Assembly (NCBI GenBank): GCA_965261955.1
Contig: CBDHEM010000069.1
Span: forward strand, 1,364,001-1,428,000
DNA: 64,000 nucleotides
Direction of reading: 5' to 3'
DNA from: JABAAI01 sp965261955
GTDB taxonomy: Bacteria > Spirochaetota > Leptospiria > Leptospirales > Leptonemataceae
Shown: positions 45,660 through 54,196 of the stretch, piece by piece
How the letters are laid out: every line of letters starts with the position of its first letter
Position numbering within the stretch: position 1 is the stretch's first letter
Made by a program: the position numbers and the translations under genes
Notes under the pieces: model-generated
What the model was told of the DNA's origin: nothing
Seen by the model: only the letters and a program-made list of their open reading frames with translations
The model's database searches: none

Positions 45660-46964
45660 ATGACTGATAACAAAAAACTAGTTTTAACACTTCTTGATGG
45701 AAATAAAATCGAATTACCACTTCTCACTGGAACGGAGCAAGAGACCGGGGTAGATATAAGCAAACTACGTGCACAAACCAAATTAATCACCCTAGATGAA
45801 GGTTATGTGAATACCGGTTCGACAATGAGTAAGATCACATTTCTAAATGGGGAAGAAGGTATATTGCGTTACAGGGGATATCCCATTGAGGAGCTTGCCG
45901 AGCAATCTTCTTTTTTGGAAGTTTCCTACCTCCTGCTTTATGGAGAGCTTCCTAACAAAACACAATTTGAAGAGTTTCGTCACAATATTACAACTCATAC
46001 GATGATACATGAGGATCTAAAAAGGCTTTATGACGGTTTTCCAAAAGATTCCCATCCTATGTCCATACTCTCATCTATGATAACAACACTCTCTGGATAC
46101 TACACAGACTCCATTGATCCACTCAATCCACGCCACAGAGAGATTTCGATTACACGCTTACTCGCAAAAACACCAACCATTGCTGCTTATTCTTATAAAA
46201 AATCCATTGGTCAACCCTTTGCTTATCCGCGAAACTCTCTGAGCTATGTAGAGAACTTTTTATATATGATGTTTTCTGTACCGGCCACAAACTATCAAAT
46301 GGAACCTGTTGTGAAAAAAGCGATTGAATTACTTTTAATCTTACACGCTGATCATGAACAAAACTGTTCGACTTCAACGGTACGCCTAGTGGCCTCTAGC
46401 CAAGCCAATTGCTATGCCACGATTGCTAGTGGGATCAATGCCCTTTGGGGCCCTCTCCATGGCGGTGCAAATCAAGCTGTAATTGAAATGCTAGAAAGAA
46501 TACATAAAGAAAGCAATGGTGTAGGCGGTGTAAAAAAATTTATTGAAATGGCCAAAGACAAAAACTCAACTTTTCGTCTCATGGGTTTTGGTCATCGAGT
46601 TTATAAAAATTTCGACCCAAGAGCACGTATTATTAAAAAGGCTTGTGATGATCTATTGGAGACTTTAGGCATTCATGATCCGCTTTTAGAAATTGCTAAA
46701 GAACTCGAAGAAAGGGCTCTAAAAGACGAGTATTTCATTCAAAAAAAGCTTTATCCAAATGTAGATTTTTATTCTGGTATTATCTACCGTGCAGTGGGCA
46801 TCCCTACGGAAATGTTTACGGTTATGTTTGCCATAGGAAGAATGCCGGGGTGGCTAGCTCAGTGGAAGGAACTCATAGAATCTCCGACTAGTCGTATAGG
46901 ACGGCCCCGTCAAATCTACAATGGGTCACAAAAACGTTCGTATGTCCCCCTTGGGCAAAGATGA
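45660..46964 (+). CDS. gltA: citrate synthase
   Basis: This 434-aa type II citrate synthase condenses oxaloacetate and acetyl-CoA in the TCA cycle. The active-site His lies in WGPLHGGANQAVIEML, the second His in MGFGHRVYKNFDPRARI and the catalytic Asp in YPNVDFYSG. NCSTSTVRLVASS is conserved in this family. I chose ATG 45660, which has GGAGG six bases upstream; an earlier in-frame GTG at 45639 is unlikely. Length is typical of the allosteric hexameric class. Confidence 0.97.
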   Translation: MTDNKKLVLTLLDGNKIELPLLTGTEQETGVDISKLRAQTKLITLDEGYVNTGSTMSKITFLNGEEGILRYRGYPIEELAEQSSFLEVSYLLLYGELPNKTQFEEFRHNITTHTMIHEDLKRLYDGFPKDSHPMSILSSMITTLSGYYTDSIDPLNPRHREISITRLLAKTPTIAAYSYKKSIGQPFAYPRNSLSYVENFLYMMFSVPATNYQMEPVVKKAIELLLILHADHEQNCSTSTVRLVASSQANCYATIASGINALWGPLHGGANQAVIEMLERIHKESNGVGGVKKFIEMAKDKNSTFRLMGFGHRVYKNFDPRARIIKKACDDLLETLGIHDPLLEIAKELEERALKDEYFIQKKLYPNVDFYSGIIYRAVGIPTEMFTVMFAIGRMPGWLAQWKELIESPTSRIGRPRQIYNGSQKRSYVPLGQR

Positions 46965-47017
46965 CACACTACTAAAATAATAAAAAATTATTAATAAAAC
47001 AAAATCTGTCAGAAAAC

Positions 47018-47410
47018 ATGCGCATCCCTATAGATAAGATTAAAATAGGCGAACGCATGCGGAAAGATATTGGAAACTTACAAAGCCTACAAGACTCCCT
47101 CTCTCGCGTAGGTTTGTTACATCCAATTATCATAGATACAAATGACAGACTAATTGCAGGCATGAGGCGATTGGAAGCCGCACGTCGACTAGATTGGGAT
47201 ACTATTGATGTTTTACAGTTGGATATTAAAAATACAAAAGATCGCATACTCCTAGAGGCAGAAGAAAATACAGTTCGTTTAGATTTTACAGCAGAAGAAA
47301 TAGAACGGATTGCATCCAAACTAGAGTGCTATAAAAATCAAAGTTTTTTGAACAGATTACGTCTTTGGTTTTTAGAAATTTGGTACCATATAAAGCAATT
47401 CATAAAATGA
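47018..47410 (+). CDS. ParB/Srx-fold nuclease-like domain protein
   Basis: This 130-aa protein is almost only a ParB N-terminal domain: IPIDKIKIGERMRKDIGNL, SLSRVGLLHPIIIDTNDRLI, then AGMRRLEAARRLDW. The helix-turn-helix DNA-binding part of ParB is missing; the tail (~105-130) is aromatic and basic. It could be a CTPase-like or sulfiredoxin-like regulator rather than a partition protein. No parA is adjacent. It overlaps the next ORF by four bases (ATGA). Confidence 0.75.
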   Translation: MRIPIDKIKIGERMRKDIGNLQSLQDSLSRVGLLHPIIIDTNDRLIAGMRRLEAARRLDWDTIDVLQLDIKNTKDRILLEAEENTVRLDFTAEEIERIASKLECYKNQSFLNRLRLWFLEIWYHIKQFIK

Positions 47411-48015
47411 AATTATTATCCCTAATTTCTCTTAACGGTCTTCTCTTATTTGCGTCGGCACAAATAAATTGCAAGTACTTACGAAATCAAAATGGACTTG
47501 CAAATGGGTCTCTAGGTCAAAAGAATTATGGTGCGGAGACAAAAAAAACAACCCATCTAGCTCCTCAAAAAATATACCCTAAGGGAATTCCTGAAAATGA
47601 GGATGTTACTCTAGAAGCAAGCTCCGGCTACACTTCATTAGAAAACAAATACTATTATAAACTTCATATTTCTTCATCCACACTTTACTTAAATATACAA
47701 AAGGGAAAAAAGAAACCTTGCCGGCGAATCTATGCTTTCCCGGAAAAGAAAAAAACAGAGTGGAAACAAATTCTTTCTGAACTACAATTTTGTAAGAATG
47801 AAAGTCCTATTACTGAAATGGTTCACGATATACCAAAAAATACAATTAGCTTAGGAAAAGGGGAAAAGAAACGGATTTATAACCGTAAGAAAGTATTCAG
47901 CGGTACCCACCCCTTTCTTTGTGGTGAAAAAAAGAAACTCTATCCGTTTTTACATGCCATACTAAAAACCAAAAAACAGACGTCATGCCCAGAATACGAA
48001 CTTCTCCTACAATAA
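47407..48015 (+). CDS. hypothetical exported or lipoprotein
   Basis: This 202-aa protein starts at the ATG that overlaps the ParB-like gene stop; an upstream in-frame start (47365) would place 14 residues inside that gene. The N-terminus is a signal segment (LLSLISLNGLLLFASA), with a Cys at residue 22 (QINC) that is a poor lipobox. The mature part is Lys-rich with five Cys (PCRRIYAF, QFCKNES, FLCGEKKK, SCPEYE), suggesting disulphides. No family was recognised; translational coupling with the ParB-like gene is inferred from the overlap. Confidence 0.5.
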   Translation: MKLLSLISLNGLLLFASAQINCKYLRNQNGLANGSLGQKNYGAETKKTTHLAPQKIYPKGIPENEDVTLEASSGYTSLENKYYYKLHISSSTLYLNIQKGKKKPCRRIYAFPEKKKTEWKQILSELQFCKNESPITEMVHDIPKNTISLGKGEKKRIYNRKKVFSGTHPFLCGEKKKLYPFLHAILKTKKQTSCPEYELLLQ

Positions 48016-48248
48016 TCTTTTCATCTCATTTCCTTTCAAAACTATAACTTTCTTGGTCCTGAGTAATCTTGAGAATTTTTGCAAAAAATAAGAAAAGCAG
48101 AAAAGAGATCATAAGCTTTTTAACAAAGTTTTTGCCATTTCAAAATTTGATTTCCTCCATACATTTTTTGTAAATTTTTTACAATTTTACTATCGATTTT
48201 TGATATAGATATAAATTTCATGCCCTTACTTAAAAAAATCATAAATAT

Positions 48249-50240
48249 ATGGAGGAAATCAAAAAAGACAATCAGGTAATCTATAATTTTTTTTCTCAAC
48301 ACCCCTTATTTAAACACTCAGTAAAAAATAAAAAAAAAATTACTAAATTGATTGGTGGTGTCTCTCTTTTTCGCTACACAAAATCTGAATATTTATACAA
48401 ACACGGAGAAAAACCAAGCTATGTCTATCTTGTGCAAGATGGCGAAATACAAATCATAGCTAGAATAGAAAACACCCAGGAAAAGATCATTGCTATACAG
48501 CGCCATGGCGCCCTTTTTGGTGAGGCTAGTTCACTCAGTAATCAAGCACATACCTCTGATGCCCAAGCTTCCCTTGACAGTTATGTCTTTCTTATTCCTA
48601 GCAAACTTTTCAAAGAACTATTAGAAACAGAAGCGAGTATTGCCTCGCATATTGCTCAACTCCTCTCTAGTCGTCTCCATCAAAATTTGAGAAAAGAAAC
48701 CCAGGGAGAGTTAGAAAAGGTTTTTGTACTACTTTATCCTGAACTTCCAGAACGAGGCTACCATCTTTCCAAGCGTATTACACAGGCTCTTATAAGAGAG
48801 AGTTCTGGAGCGATTCTTTTAATAACAACCAATCAATATGGTGACTCTGAAAAAAAGGAAAGCTATACAACTCTAACAGAAATTCTAAAAAGAAATATGA
48901 AATATTCTACTGAACAATTAGAAAAGTCACGCCTTTTGGGAAAATATAGTGTGATTCTTGCAGAAGAAATTTATAATAATGATATAAATCAAGACGCAAT
49001 TGCAAAAGAAATACCAGCACTACTAGGCCACCTGCGTCAACATTATAGTCGCATATTCATAGATGCTGGTCATAGATTTGAAAATCCTATTATCAAATCT
49101 ATCTTCTCACAATGTGATCATATCATACTGACAAAAAATGCAAACTCCTCAGATACTCAGAAGTGGCATAGAGCTGTTTCCTATGCTACAAATTGCATTG
49201 AAAATTTTTTTGACCGAGTCGTTGTTATTTCAGATAATTGTACAGCTCGAGGAGGACACTCCGCACGCACAATCAATACCTATTCCGCACTTTATAAAAA
49301 TCACCACTACCTACATACTTCTACCGCCGTTTCTCTGGCAACTAATCAAGAAAAAGAGTTTGTACGGGGGCTACATCGGATTGTACGCAAACTTAGTGGA
49401 ACCTCAAGAGGACTTGCATTAGGAGGAGGAGGGGCCAGAGCCATTGCCCACATTGGAGTCTTTGAAGTGTTAGAACAAGAAGGTATCGATTTTGATGCTG
49501 TAGCAGGCGCTTCCATGGGTTCTGTTGTTGGAGCAATCTATGCCATGGGAAAAGATACTCGGTCTATGATTGGCATGTTAGGTAGGATACTACCAAGCTC
49601 TAAGATGATACTAGATAAAACATTTCCCATTGTTAGTTTTTTTCGAGGCCATCGTCTCAACCGATCTTTATTGAAGGCATTTTCTCGAATTCGCTTTGAA
49701 GACTTGGAAATTGCCTTTTATTGCACAAGTAGTGATCTCGTTTCTGGGCAAGTTATTATATTTGAAAAGGGTTACATATCCACTGCTATACGTGCAAGCG
49801 TGGGTGTACCTGTGGCTTTCCCACCCATAGAACTGGGAAGCTATCGATTAGTAGATGGGGGTGTTCTCAATAATATGCCCGGAAATATACTAAAAAACAA
49901 AGGATTTCATAAAATTATAGGGATTAACGTCAGCAATATCCATGACAACGATTCAACTTTACTCCACCTGAAAGATCACAAAGGGAGCATTTGGAAAAAG
50001 ATGAGAGACTATTTTAGTATACCTCCTATTATCAATATAGCCAACCGTGCCATTGAAATCCAAGGTAATGCTCTTATGCGAATTCACGAAAAAGATTTTG
50101 ATTACATCCTCTATCCAGACGTAAAAGATTTCAAGCTTTTCGATTTCTCACAAGCAGATGCTATTATTGATAAAGGACGAGAAGCAACTCTCAAAAGCCT
50201 TGATCAAATCAAGGCTACTCTGTATACAACGGATATCTAG
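48249..50240 (+). CDS. patatin-like phospholipase with cyclic nucleotide-binding domain
   Basis: This 663-aa protein has a cyclic nucleotide/CRP-type sensor domain at residues ~15-140 (SYVYLVQDGEIQIIARIEN, RHGALFGEASSLS). A middle region (~145-380) is like a degenerate NTPase/MinD-type fold. A patatin domain spans ~385-600, with the oxyanion motif GLALGGGGARAIAHIGV, the nucleophile GASMGS and the catalytic Asp DGGVLNNMP. It resembles the NTE/RssA group of lysophospholipases that act on membrane lipids; a regulatory nucleotide may gate it. It starts at ATG 48249 with no clear ribosome-binding site. Confidence 0.88.
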   Translation: MEEIKKDNQVIYNFFSQHPLFKHSVKNKKKITKLIGGVSLFRYTKSEYLYKHGEKPSYVYLVQDGEIQIIARIENTQEKIIAIQRHGALFGEASSLSNQAHTSDAQASLDSYVFLIPSKLFKELLETEASIASHIAQLLSSRLHQNLRKETQGELEKVFVLLYPELPERGYHLSKRITQALIRESSGAILLITTNQYGDSEKKESYTTLTEILKRNMKYSTEQLEKSRLLGKYSVILAEEIYNNDINQDAIAKEIPALLGHLRQHYSRIFIDAGHRFENPIIKSIFSQCDHIILTKNANSSDTQKWHRAVSYATNCIENFFDRVVVISDNCTARGGHSARTINTYSALYKNHHYLHTSTAVSLATNQEKEFVRGLHRIVRKLSGTSRGLALGGGGARAIAHIGVFEVLEQEGIDFDAVAGASMGSVVGAIYAMGKDTRSMIGMLGRILPSSKMILDKTFPIVSFFRGHRLNRSLLKAFSRIRFEDLEIAFYCTSSDLVSGQVIIFEKGYISTAIRASVGVPVAFPPIELGSYRLVDGGVLNNMPGNILKNKGFHKIIGINVSNIHDNDSTLLHLKDHKGSIWKKMRDYFSIPPIINIANRAIEIQGNALMRIHEKDFDYILYPDVKDFKLFDFSQADAIIDKGREATLKSLDQIKATLYTTDI

Positions 50241-50548
50241 CCAGCTAAAAATAGTGCATAAAAAAGGGAAAGGGCTAGCTGGAGTACATTGGAGTTGTTG
50301 CAAAACTCTAATTCTAGTGTATTTTACTCCTATTGTGAGAAGGTCACCTCGTACCCATATAACTTTTCCGGAGCCGTTATTGGTATAAAAACGGTTTTTT
50401 TGGTTATCAATATTCATCACACAAAGGCATGAGAAGAGATGACCAATATCATCTAAAACCCTCCCATGGATGGTAGCTCTGACACCCTTCAGCATATCAT
50501 CGGAAGCGGCACATCGACATCAAAGGTGACAATTCCACCGGCGGAGAG
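50241..50548. other. gap with a possible minus-strand gene remnant
   Basis: A 115-codon minus frame (50148-50495) overlaps the patatin gene end but has protein-like character in its first ~70 codons (MLKGVRATIHGRVLDD, NRFYTNNGSGKVIWVRGD). I could not place it. It could be the fragment of a gene displaced by the IS elements. A fragment of the MITE end (GTTGTTGCAAAACTC) lies near 50292. Confidence 0.35.
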
Positions 50549-50880
50549 TGACCTTCCCCCAAAAGAGTGGACAGTCTACTTTAAGTTATGGAGGAAGAGA
50601 ACATGGGTTTTATGACATGGAAACAAACACTATCAAGGCGTCAGTTAAACGCTATGATGAACAATGTAAGAAAGATACGGTAGACTTACTGGATCAAAAA
50701 TAAGCTTTTCACAAAAGAGGTCAGTGAAGCTTTTGAGGTATCTGAAACTACACTCTATAAATGGCGTAGGAAATATTCATTTTTAGGATATAAGAGTCCT
50801 ATCAAATTTGAGGAAGAATACTATGCTGCTTAATGAAAAAAAAGCTAAAAAGGACTGTACAAAATATTGGGGGAAGGTCA
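50549..50880 (+). mobile_element. IS3-family internally deleted element (332 bp)
   Basis: The outer inverted repeats are intact: TGACCTTCCCCCAAAAGAG at the left and TATTGGGGGAAGGTCA at the right. Between them, the first part of orfA (frameshifted early) is joined to the last codons of orfB (YKSPIKFEEEYYAA). It is therefore a non-autonomous deletion derivative, inserted in an IS30 transposase gene. It lets one define the ends of all partial copies in the window. Confidence 0.88.
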
Positions 50881-51304
50881 GTTCTATCTTGTGCTTCAGA
50901 TTAAGAACAAAACCGTAAAAGAAACCAATGCGGTGATACTCAGGTTGTTAGCGCATATGAAACAATGTGTGATGATACTAACCTTTGATAACGGTAGGGA
51001 ATCCAGTTGGGATAGTGAGCTTGCCAAACGACTCGAGTATGAAACTTACTTTGCTAAACCGTATCACTCATGGGAGCGTGGCTTGAATGAAAACCACAAT
51101 GGCTTGCTCATAGACTTGCTCAGGCAATTTTTTCCGAAGCAAATGCTATTGCATAAAGTTACCGAAAAAGAGCTGTTCAAAGCCGCCGATTTAATGAATA
51201 ATCGACCTAGAAAATACTTGGGGTATAAAACCCCTTGGGAGGTCTTTTCCCATACACTGGGAATAGATCATAATATAAACCCTAGTGTTGCACTTATGGG
51301 TTGA
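50881..51304 (+). pseudogene. IS30-family transposase, C-terminal fragment
   Basis: The last 140 codons of an IS30 transposase, including parts of the DDE domain (LTFDNGRESSWD, FAKPYHSWERGLNENHNGL, LLRQFFPK, NNRPRKYLGYKTPWEVF). The N-terminal half is missing, cut by the IS3 derivative at 50880. The open frame beginning at 50867 is spurious upstream of 50881. The right inverted repeat of IS30 follows at 51284-51308. Confidence 0.9.
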
Positions 51305-51308
51305 ATTC
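51284..51308 (+). repeat. IS30 right inverted repeat
   Basis: CCTAGTGTTGCACTTATGGG then TTGAATTC; its reverse complement matches the left repeat at 53145-53172 (GAATTCACATAATAAGTGC). Confidence 0.8.
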
Positions 51309-51338
51309 GCACGGTGCCGAAATCAAGAAACCAGAAAA

Positions 51339-52322
51339 ATGAATCACACCAAAGCAAGCGCACCAAGCAACAGAACGACCCGCATAACCGATGAAGACCA
51401 CAAAGTTTATTCTAAAAACCTGATTGCGCTACAAAAAAAAGTCTCAATCAATGCAGTGATTGACAAGACCATTAACCAAAACCTCCACGAGGCGGGTGTT
51501 ATGTTGCCCAGCGAATGCGTTGATTTGCTGGTTGTTGACCCCCCGTACAACATGAATAAAGCGTTTAATGGTCGTCAATTTAGTAAAAAACCGCTTGATG
51601 AATATGAAAAATGTTTAGGCGTATGGATTGAGGGGCTTATGCACACGCTCAAGAAAACGGCATCGATATATATCTGCGGAGACTGGCAATCATCCAGCGC
51701 CATTCATCGGGTTGCACAAAATTATTTTACGGTTAGGAATAGAATCACATGGGAAAGGGAAAAGGGTCGTGGGGCTAAAACAAACTGGAAAAATTGCGCT
51801 GAGGATATTTGGTTTTGCACTATGTCAAACCAATATACCTTCAATGTTGACGCAGTAAAAATGAAACGAAAAGTAATCGCACCCTATAAAGACAATAGTG
51901 GCAAGCCGAAAGACTGGTATGATACCGACAGCGGAAAATACAGAATAACGTATCCTTCAAATTTATGGACAGACATATCAATTCCGTTTTGGTCTATGCC
52001 GGAAAACACCGATCACCCAACCCAAAAGCCGGAGAAGTTAATCGCAAAATTAATTCTGGCATCGTCCAATGAGGGCGATGTTGTTTTCGACCCATTTCTC
52101 GGCAGTGGCACGACCTCAGTCGTTGCCAAGAAACTAAATCGCCGATATTTTGGCATTGAAATTGATCATGATTACTGTTGTGTTGCAGAAAAACGACTCG
52201 CCATGCTCGAAAACAACAAGCGTATTCAGGGTTACTCGGGCGGGTATTTCTGGGAGCGTAATACGCTTGCTGAACAGCTGAAATCAAAAAGTATCGAGAA
52301 TCAAGCCATCCGCTCACAATGA
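51339..52322 (+). CDS. type II DNA methyltransferase, beta class (adenine- or cytosine-N4)
   Basis: This 327-aa N6-A/N4-C methyltransferase starts at ATG 51339 (an upstream start at 51285 lies inside the IS30 end). The catalytic motif IV DPPY is at ~67-70, and the SAM-binding motif I, FDPFLGSGTTSVVA, comes later at ~249. This order is beta class. TDHPTQKPEKLIAKLI is the usual pre-motif I segment. It is followed by a PD-(D/E)xK nuclease gene 13 bp later, as expected for a type II R-M pair. The recognition sequence cannot be read. GC content is higher than in the neighbouring genes, suggesting transfer. Confidence 0.9.
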   Translation: MNHTKASAPSNRTTRITDEDHKVYSKNLIALQKKVSINAVIDKTINQNLHEAGVMLPSECVDLLVVDPPYNMNKAFNGRQFSKKPLDEYEKCLGVWIEGLMHTLKKTASIYICGDWQSSSAIHRVAQNYFTVRNRITWEREKGRGAKTNWKNCAEDIWFCTMSNQYTFNVDAVKMKRKVIAPYKDNSGKPKDWYDTDSGKYRITYPSNLWTDISIPFWSMPENTDHPTQKPEKLIAKLILASSNEGDVVFDPFLGSGTTSVVAKKLNRRYFGIEIDHDYCCVAEKRLAMLENNKRIQGYSGGYFWERNTLAEQLKSKSIENQAIRSQ

Positions 52323-52335
52323 AAACATTTATTTG

Positions 52336-53010
52336 ATGAATGGCACTATGAGAAGTAATATATTTTATTCGGATTATCGCAAGCGTGTTGAGCAAAACAT
52401 AAAGCAGTTTCTGAATAACCATGATGAATTTATGTCTCCACAAACAGCACAAAGCACAAGGGCAGTTGGTGATGCCATTGAGGGAATATTATCGGATAAT
52501 TTTAACAATATACTGGGGGACAGATGTGCCGATTATCAAGCAGATTTTGCTCGTAGGGCAATGGCAGATTTGGCATTCAAAGATAATGATGGTTTCTATT
52601 ATGTTGTTGATGTTAAAACGCACCGAGAAGAAACCAAGTTTAATATGCCAAATTTAACATCGGTACACCGGTTGGCCAGATTATATGAAGATGACAGCAA
52701 TTATTTTTCCCTGCTGGTCATCAAATATTCTATGTTGGAAACCACTGCACAAATATCTGATGTTTACTTTGTTCCAATTGAGTTCATGGGGTGGGACTGT
52801 TTAACAATTGGCGCGTTAGGGTGGGGACAGATACAGATTGCAAACTCAAATAATATTCGCATAAATGAGGGTTATTCACGAAAGAAGTGGATGCTTGAGT
52901 TATGCGATGTCATGGCGGAGTTTTACCCGAAAGAAGTATTGAAAATAACTGACAGAATTGGCTATTTTGAGAAAGTAAAATTATTCTGGCAAGCGAAACC
53001 AACTGATTAA
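52336..53010 (+). CDS. type II restriction endonuclease, PD-(D/E)xK fold
   Basis: This 224-aa protein sits 13 bp after the methyltransferase. Asp78 (RRAMADLAFKDND) and Asp92-Val-Lys94 in YYVVDVKTHREE form the catalytic PD-D-x-K triad, fitting small type II enzymes. The frame is intact. The first ATG is 52336; TTG 52333 or ATG 52348 are alternatives. The sequence does not reveal the target, which should equal that of the methyltransferase. The pair is bounded by IS30 ends and has no controller gene. Confidence 0.75.
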   Translation: MNGTMRSNIFYSDYRKRVEQNIKQFLNNHDEFMSPQTAQSTRAVGDAIEGILSDNFNNILGDRCADYQADFARRAMADLAFKDNDGFYYVVDVKTHREETKFNMPNLTSVHRLARLYEDDSNYFSLLVIKYSMLETTAQISDVYFVPIEFMGWDCLTIGALGWGQIQIANSNNIRINEGYSRKKWMLELCDVMAEFYPKEVLKITDRIGYFEKVKLFWQAKPTD

Positions 53011-53144
53011 AGAAAAGCTAACAAGCCCACTTGGGCAACAAAAAACATATCGTATTCTGATTTGTTTTTTGCTACCAGTGATGTGAGATAAATTACTGCC
53101 CAGACGATGGCAAAACATGTGTCCTTAAATTTTTAGTATTACTT

Positions 53145-53172
53145 GAATTCACATAATAAGTGCAACACTCCT
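53145..53172 (+). repeat. IS30 left inverted repeat
   Basis: GAATTCACATAATAAGTGCA then ACACTCCT; pairs with the right repeat at 51284-51308. It faces away from the R-M pair, so the pair lies between two IS30 copies. Confidence 0.8.
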
Positions 53173-53230
53173 AAGTCAGCCAAAGGGTACACTCGTACTC
53201 TTTTAACTGAACGGAAAAAAGGAGTGAAAC

Positions 53231-53403
53231 ATGACGAGATATACCCATTTGACTGAACACGAAAGATATCACATTTATCTCATGAATAAGCCAAATTGTA
53301 CACTGACAGGAATCGCTAAAACCATGGGCAGAAGCAAGTCAACCATCAGCTGTGAAATTAAACGCAATACAGGGGGCAATAGCTATCGTTACAAACAAGG
53401 GTC
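53231..53403 (+). pseudogene. IS30-family transposase, N-terminal fragment
   Basis: It starts at ATG 53231 after GGAGTG and encodes the helix-turn-helix start of an IS30 transposase (YTHLTEHERYHIYLMN, TGIAKTMGRSKSTISCEIKRN). It is interrupted after ~58 codons by the IS3 left end at 53404. The rest of the transposase is absent. Confidence 0.85.
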
Positions 53404-53780
53404 TGACCTTCCCTCAAAAGAGTGGACAGTCCACTTTAAGTTATGGAGGAAGAGAACATGGGTTTTATAACATGGAAACAAACACTATCAAGGTGTCAGC
53501 TAAACGCTATGATGAACAATTTAAGAAGGATACGGTTAGACTTTACTGGATCAAAAATAAGTTTTTAGGAAAAGAGGTCTGTGAAGTTTTTGAGGTATCT
53601 GAAACTACACTCTATAAATGGTGTAGGAAATATGAGTTTAATAACGCTGATCCTAACCGTTCTATAGAGGCGGAATTGTCTAGGCTTCGCAAAGAGAATT
53701 CTGAACTTCGTCAATAAAGGGATATCTTAAAAAAGTCAGTAGCCATTTTCCTCAAACCACAGAAATGAAAGCTTTGCGCG
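53404..53780 (+). mobile_element. IS3-family left end with orfA and an internal stop
   Basis: It begins TGACCTTCCCTCAAAAGAGT. The orfA frame (53472-53717) is 81 codons long and then stops at TAA, although the following codons (RDILKKSVAIFLKPQK) are the normal continuation of orfA. A GAA-to-TAA change therefore truncates it. No orfB or right end is present. Confidence 0.82.
53472..53717 (+). pseudogene. IS3-family transposase OrfA, truncated by a nonsense codon
   Basis: It encodes METNTIKVSAKRYDEQFK, the winged helix-turn-helix (VCEVFEVSETTLYKWCRKYE) and the leucine-zipper start (LSRLRKENSELRQ). It matches the orfA pieces at 29628, 32086 and 50549. Loss of the last zipper residues and of orfB should make it inactive. 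Confidence 0.85.
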
Positions 53781-54008
53781 GTGGTAGGCGCTTATGGAAG
53801 GCCTTGCAAGCCAAAGCTCCATGATTTTGAGGCTGAGAAAAAAAATGAGGCTCAGCCGACCGAGACCCGACCCGACCATCAAAAGACAGATGATCTAACA
53901 CCGTCAAAGAGAAATATAGCTAGGTCCGGCCCGTCAATCAACAAAAAAGGTGATTATTTTTTGTGGTCGGAAAAAATTTATAAACAAGACTCTGAATTAT
54001 GCTTCTAA
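53781..54008 (+). other. open frame of unknown status
   Basis: A 75-codon frame with GTG start follows the IS3 fragment; it contains AEKKNEAQPTETRPDHQKTD and is otherwise low in recognisable features. It could be the remnant of the gene interrupted by IS3/IS30, or chance. Confidence 0.2.
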
Positions 54009-54124
54009 TATGATTACCTTTACAACGACAATATCCACAAATGTCACACAAAAAAGGAATGGGAATAGCCGAAGTACATTATGTACTAAACATCCATAAC
54101 AACTAAAAGTGATCAAGTATAGAA

Positions 54125-54167
54125 AAGGAATTAGCGCATTATAAAAACTATAAGACGTTAATTCCTT
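54125..54167. terminator. hairpin downstream of the FcpA-like gene
   Basis: AAGGAATTAGCG (54125-54136) and CGTTAATTCCTT (54156-54167) pair over 12 bp with one mismatch and a 19-nt loop. It lies 30 bp past the stop on the minus strand; there is no long U-run, so termination is only a possibility. Confidence 0.4.
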
Positions 54168-54196
54168 CCACAATAAACGGTAAGTAGATACAAAAA

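Noticed and set aside
50148..50495. 115-codon minus-strand ORF as a complete gene
   Set aside because: It overlaps the patatin gene by about 90 bp and has no recognisable family; kept only as a possible remnant.
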